Source: Anoplopoma fimbria
Lineage: Eukaryota > Chordata > Actinopteri > Perciformes > Anoplopomatidae
Assembly: GCF_027596085.1 (NCBI RefSeq)
Contig: NC_072450.1
Span: 2,035,961-2,099,960 of the forward strand
DNA: 64,000 nt
Direction: 5' to 3'
The notes under the pieces are model-generated. The model saw only the letters and a program-made list of their open reading frames with translations. It did no database searches and was not told the origin of the DNA. The translations under genes and the position numbers were made by a program. This document shows, in pieces, positions 61,574 to 64,000 of the stretch (within the stretch, counting starts at the first letter, position 1; each line of letters begins with the position of its first letter).

Positions 61574-62992
61574 TCACTCATCAGAAAAAGAGCGTGACAA
61601 TGTGTCGGCCAGGACATTATCCTTTCCACGGACATACCTGACCTCCACATTGAAATACTGCAAGAATATTGACCACCTCATTAACCTTCGGTTTGTGTTC
61701 CGCATCTGGTTCAGAAATACAAGAGGGTTATGATCGGTATATATGATCGTAGGTTCCCTAGAAGAGCCTACATAAACCTCGAAATGCTTTAGGGCCAAAA
61801 TAAGCGCAAGTGCTTCCTTCTCAACTGTGGAATACACACGTTGATGCCGATTTAATTTTTTTGAGTAATACGAGACCGGATGCTCAATCCCATCATCCCC
61901 ATCTTGAAGTAGGACCGCACCCGCCCCCGCATCACTCGCATCCACAGCGAGTTTGAATGGCCGCTCGAACGCAGGTGCAGCAAGAACTGGAGCATTTGTT
62001 AACAATGCTTTTATGCCATCAAAAGAATGCTGACAGTTCGGAGACCATTTGTACCGTACTTTTGGGCTCAACAGGTCGGTTAATGGGGCTGCGATAGCAG
62101 AAAAGTTCTTGCAGAAACTTCTATAGTATCCTGCCATTCCCAAATACCGCATTAGACCACGGCGAGTGACAGGAGGAGGAAACAAGAGGATTGCTTCCAC
62201 TTTAGAATGGACAGGCTTAACTTGACCCCGACCCACAATTTTGCCGAGGTATGTCACTGTAGCCTGCCCGAACTCACATTTGGCAAGATTAAGAGTGAGA
62301 TTGGCCTCACTCAGTCTGCCAAACACTGCACGAAGCTGTTGAATGTGTTCCTCCCATGTTTTGGAATAAACAACAATGTCGTCCAAATAAGCCTCGCAGC
62401 CCGATAAACCCGACAGAACCGTGTTGACTAAACGCTGGAATGTTGCTGGAGCGTTTCGGACTCCAAATGGCATTACGGTGTACTCTAGGAAAGCGTCAGA
62501 GGTCACAAAGGCAGATATAACTTGAGCCCTAGGCGTTAACGGCACCTGCCAATAACCCTTTAGTAGGTCGAGTTTTGTGACATATTCGGCACAGCCAACA
62601 TTATCAACACAATCATCTATTCTAGGCAGAGGATAGCAGTCAGGTTTTGTGACCCCGTTCACTTTACGATAATCGGTGCAAAACCGATCCGAGCCGTCAG
62701 ATTTTGTAGCCAAAAGACAAGGTGAACTCCAAGCACTTGTGCTAGGCACAGCTATGCCATTTCCCAACATGTAGTTCACCTGTTTTCGGAGACGAAGCCT
62801 TTTCTCAGGGTTAACGCGATAGGCGTGTTGTTTGATTGGCGGAGAATTATCAACATCAATGTCATGCTGCAACACATGCGTGCGAGTCGGCACATCTGAA
62901 AAAAGAGTTAAATTAGAGCCAATTAGACCGATCACATCCTCACGCTGAGACTGAACCAAATTTGGAAGACAACAATGAAGATTAGAAAGCAT
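61574..62992 (-). CDS. LTR retrotransposon pol: reverse transcriptase and RNase H
   Basis: An open frame of 472 codons. RT motifs: FCTDYRKVNGVTKPDCYPLP (about 104-123), LDLLKGYWQVPL (141-152), MPFGVRNAPATFQRL (174-188) and the catalytic YLDDIVVYS (202-210), then the connection LMRYLGMAGYYRSF. RNase H follows: LAVDASDAGAGAVLL (D351), STVEKEALALILALKHF and YTDHNPLVFL (D420), ending GKDNVLADTLSR. All visible catalytic residues are present. The frame ends just before the polypurine tract, so no integrase follows; integrase is upstream (63037-63969). That order is unusual for a Ty3/gypsy-type RT. The start codon is arbitrary because the frame is a continuation of pol. Confidence 0.92.
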   Translation of the reverse strand: MLSNLHCCLPNLVQSQREDVIGLIGSNLTLFSDVPTRTHVLQHDIDVDNSPPIKQHAYRVNPEKRLRLRKQVNYMLGNGIAVPSTSAWSSPCLLATKSDGSDRFCTDYRKVNGVTKPDCYPLPRIDDCVDNVGCAEYVTKLDLLKGYWQVPLTPRAQVISAFVTSDAFLEYTVMPFGVRNAPATFQRLVNTVLSGLSGCEAYLDDIVVYSKTWEEHIQQLRAVFGRLSEANLTLNLAKCEFGQATVTYLGKIVGRGQVKPVHSKVEAILLFPPPVTRRGLMRYLGMAGYYRSFCKNFSAIAAPLTDLLSPKVRYKWSPNCQHSFDGIKALLTNAPVLAAPAFERPFKLAVDASDAGAGAVLLQDGDDGIEHPVSYYSKKLNRHQRVYSTVEKEALALILALKHFEVYVGSSREPTIIYTDHNPLVFLNQMRNTNRRLMRWSIFLQYFNVEVRYVRGKDNVLADTLSRSFSDE

Positions 62993-63036
62993 TTCTGAAT
63001 TTTTTAGTCGCCCATGAATTACATCACTGGATATCC

Positions 63037-64000
63037 CTACAATATCCTCTTGGTCATCCTGAGATTCAGGGGAGGAACACTGGCGTTGCTAGACAGCGCC
63101 AGAGTTACCTTGTCACCATCAGCAATTCCCACACTGGACAGCTCCGGTGCCACACTGACCTCTGGACCATCAGAAGGGGTGGAAACAGACTGAGACTCCC
63201 TGTCAAAGTAAGGCTTCAACATATTAATATGACACAGCCTACTACGCCGTCGACGTTCAGGGCTGTCGATGATGTAGTCTCGATCGCCCACCTTCTTTTT
63301 GACTAGGTAAGGGCCGCTATAACGCGCCTGCAGAGAAGAGCCAGGAATAGGCAATAGAACCAGCACTTTATCACCGGGACGAAAACTCCTGCTTCTTGCA
63401 CCCTTGTCAAACCATCTCTTCATTTTGCCCTGTGCAACGGTCATGTTTTGTTTTGCCAATTCACAAGCGCGGTGAAGTTTGAAACGGAACTTTGACACAT
63501 AGTCGAGCAGATTTTGAGGTTTGCTATCCCCCAGCCACTTCTCCTGCAAGAGTCTTAGGGGACCTCTCACAGTGTGTGCAAACACCAGCTCGGCGGGACT
63601 AAAGCCGAGGGATTCCTGTACCACCTCACGAGCGGCAAAGAGGAGGAGATGGACGCCCTCGTCCCAGTCCCTGTCAGACTCAAGGCAGTAGGTGCGCAAC
63701 ATAGACTTCAATGTCCTATGGAAACGCTCGATGGCTCCCTGACTCTCTGGGTGATAAGCGCTCGAATACAAATGAGTGATGTTAAGCTGTTTCATAACTT
63801 GTGCAAAAACACGCGACATAAAATTAGTTCCCTGGTCGGACTGTACAATTTTGGGAAGGCCGAACACAGAGAAGAACTTGACCAAGGCTTTAACAACAGC
63901 TGGAGCTGTAATAGAACTCAAAGGAATGGCCTCTGGAAAGCGAGTCGCTGTACACATTATAGTTAACAAGTACTTGTTACCACTCTTGGTGCGATTGAAA
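63037..64000 (-). CDS. LTR retrotransposon pol: integrase core and GPY/F-like C-terminus (partial)
   Basis: The frame continues to the window edge. Residues counted from Met at 63969: CTATRFPEAIPL (about 6-17), catalytic D45 in SDQGTNF and E81 in HPESQGAIERFHRTLK, giving a D-35-E spacing; the first catalytic Asp lies just beyond the window. A GPY/F-like module follows at about 213-250 (YSGPYLVKKKVGDRDYIID, then CHINMLKPYF). The frame ends at a stop at 63037. The RT frame resumes about 45 bp later in a shifted phase, so one base change in a C-rich run near 63070 probably separates them. This break would prevent a single pol product from this copy. Confidence 0.88.
   Translation of the reverse strand, partial: FNRTKSGNKYLLTIMCTATRFPEAIPLSSITAPAVVKALVKFFSVFGLPKIVQSDQGTNFMSRVFAQVMKQLNITHLYSSAYHPESQGAIERFHRTLKSMLRTYCLESDRDWDEGVHLLLFAAREVVQESLGFSPAELVFAHTVRGPLRLLQEKWLGDSKPQNLLDYVSKFRFKLHRACELAKQNMTVAQGKMKRWFDKGARSRSFRPGDKVLVLLPIPGSSLQARYSGPYLVKKKVGDRDYIIDSPERRRRSRLCHINMLKPYFDRESQSVSTPSDGPEVSVAPELSSVGIADGDKVTLALSSNASVPPLNLRMTKRIL

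Overview
The window is from a ray-finned (teleost) fish nuclear genome. The evidence is intron-containing vertebrate genes with GT-AG splice sites, long CA/TG microsatellites, and a typical fish repeat load: L2-type and Rex1-type LINEs, a tRNA-derived SINE, Tc1/mariner and piggyBac elements, and an LTR retrotransposon with Gmr1-like domain order. No species can be assigned from the sequence alone.

Layout. Positions 1-12191 appear to be part of the first long intron after the start codon of ppfia3 (liprin-alpha-3, minus strand); its ATG exon is at 12192-12452. A CpG-rich block at 16440-17060 is a candidate promoter or non-coding first exon for it. From 13.9 to 20.2 kb there is LINE 3' sequence carrying an expanded 22-bp minisatellite, a ~350-bp tandem repeat, ~1.2 kb of AT-only repeat, an L2 tail, a Tc1-type MITE and a LINE RT relic. 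From 20.25 to 28.93 kb lies a nested stack: a minus-strand LINE interrupted by a locally duplicated Tc1/mariner-like element, whose second copy is interrupted by a nearly full-length L2-type LINE.

The main single-copy signal is a pair of tandemly duplicated, apparently intact six-coding-exon genes on the minus strand (30387-34545 and 53366-57285). They encode 353- and 352-residue zona-pellucida-domain membrane proteins with a signal peptide, ZP-N, ZP-C, an RRKR furin-type site, a transmembrane helix and a short tail. The duplicated unit runs from about 30.36 to 44.88 kb and from 53.34 to 60.94 kb. Copy 1 has gained about 6.2 kb of LINE/SINE/Rex1 sequence; copy 2 has gained a piggyBac element at a TTAA site and the LTR retrotransposon at its end. 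By-eye comparison gives about 39 amino-acid-changing versus 4 silent differences between the two coding sequences, while the introns are almost identical. This is the pattern expected of diversifying selection.

Between the two copies (44.9-53.3 kb) are a LINE relic, Ty3/gypsy fragments, and GC-rich 27-bp minisatellite arrays in inverted orientation. The window ends inside the LTR element, whose integrase lies upstream of RT-RNase H although the RT is of Ty3/gypsy type. That is the domain order described for Gmr1-like elements.
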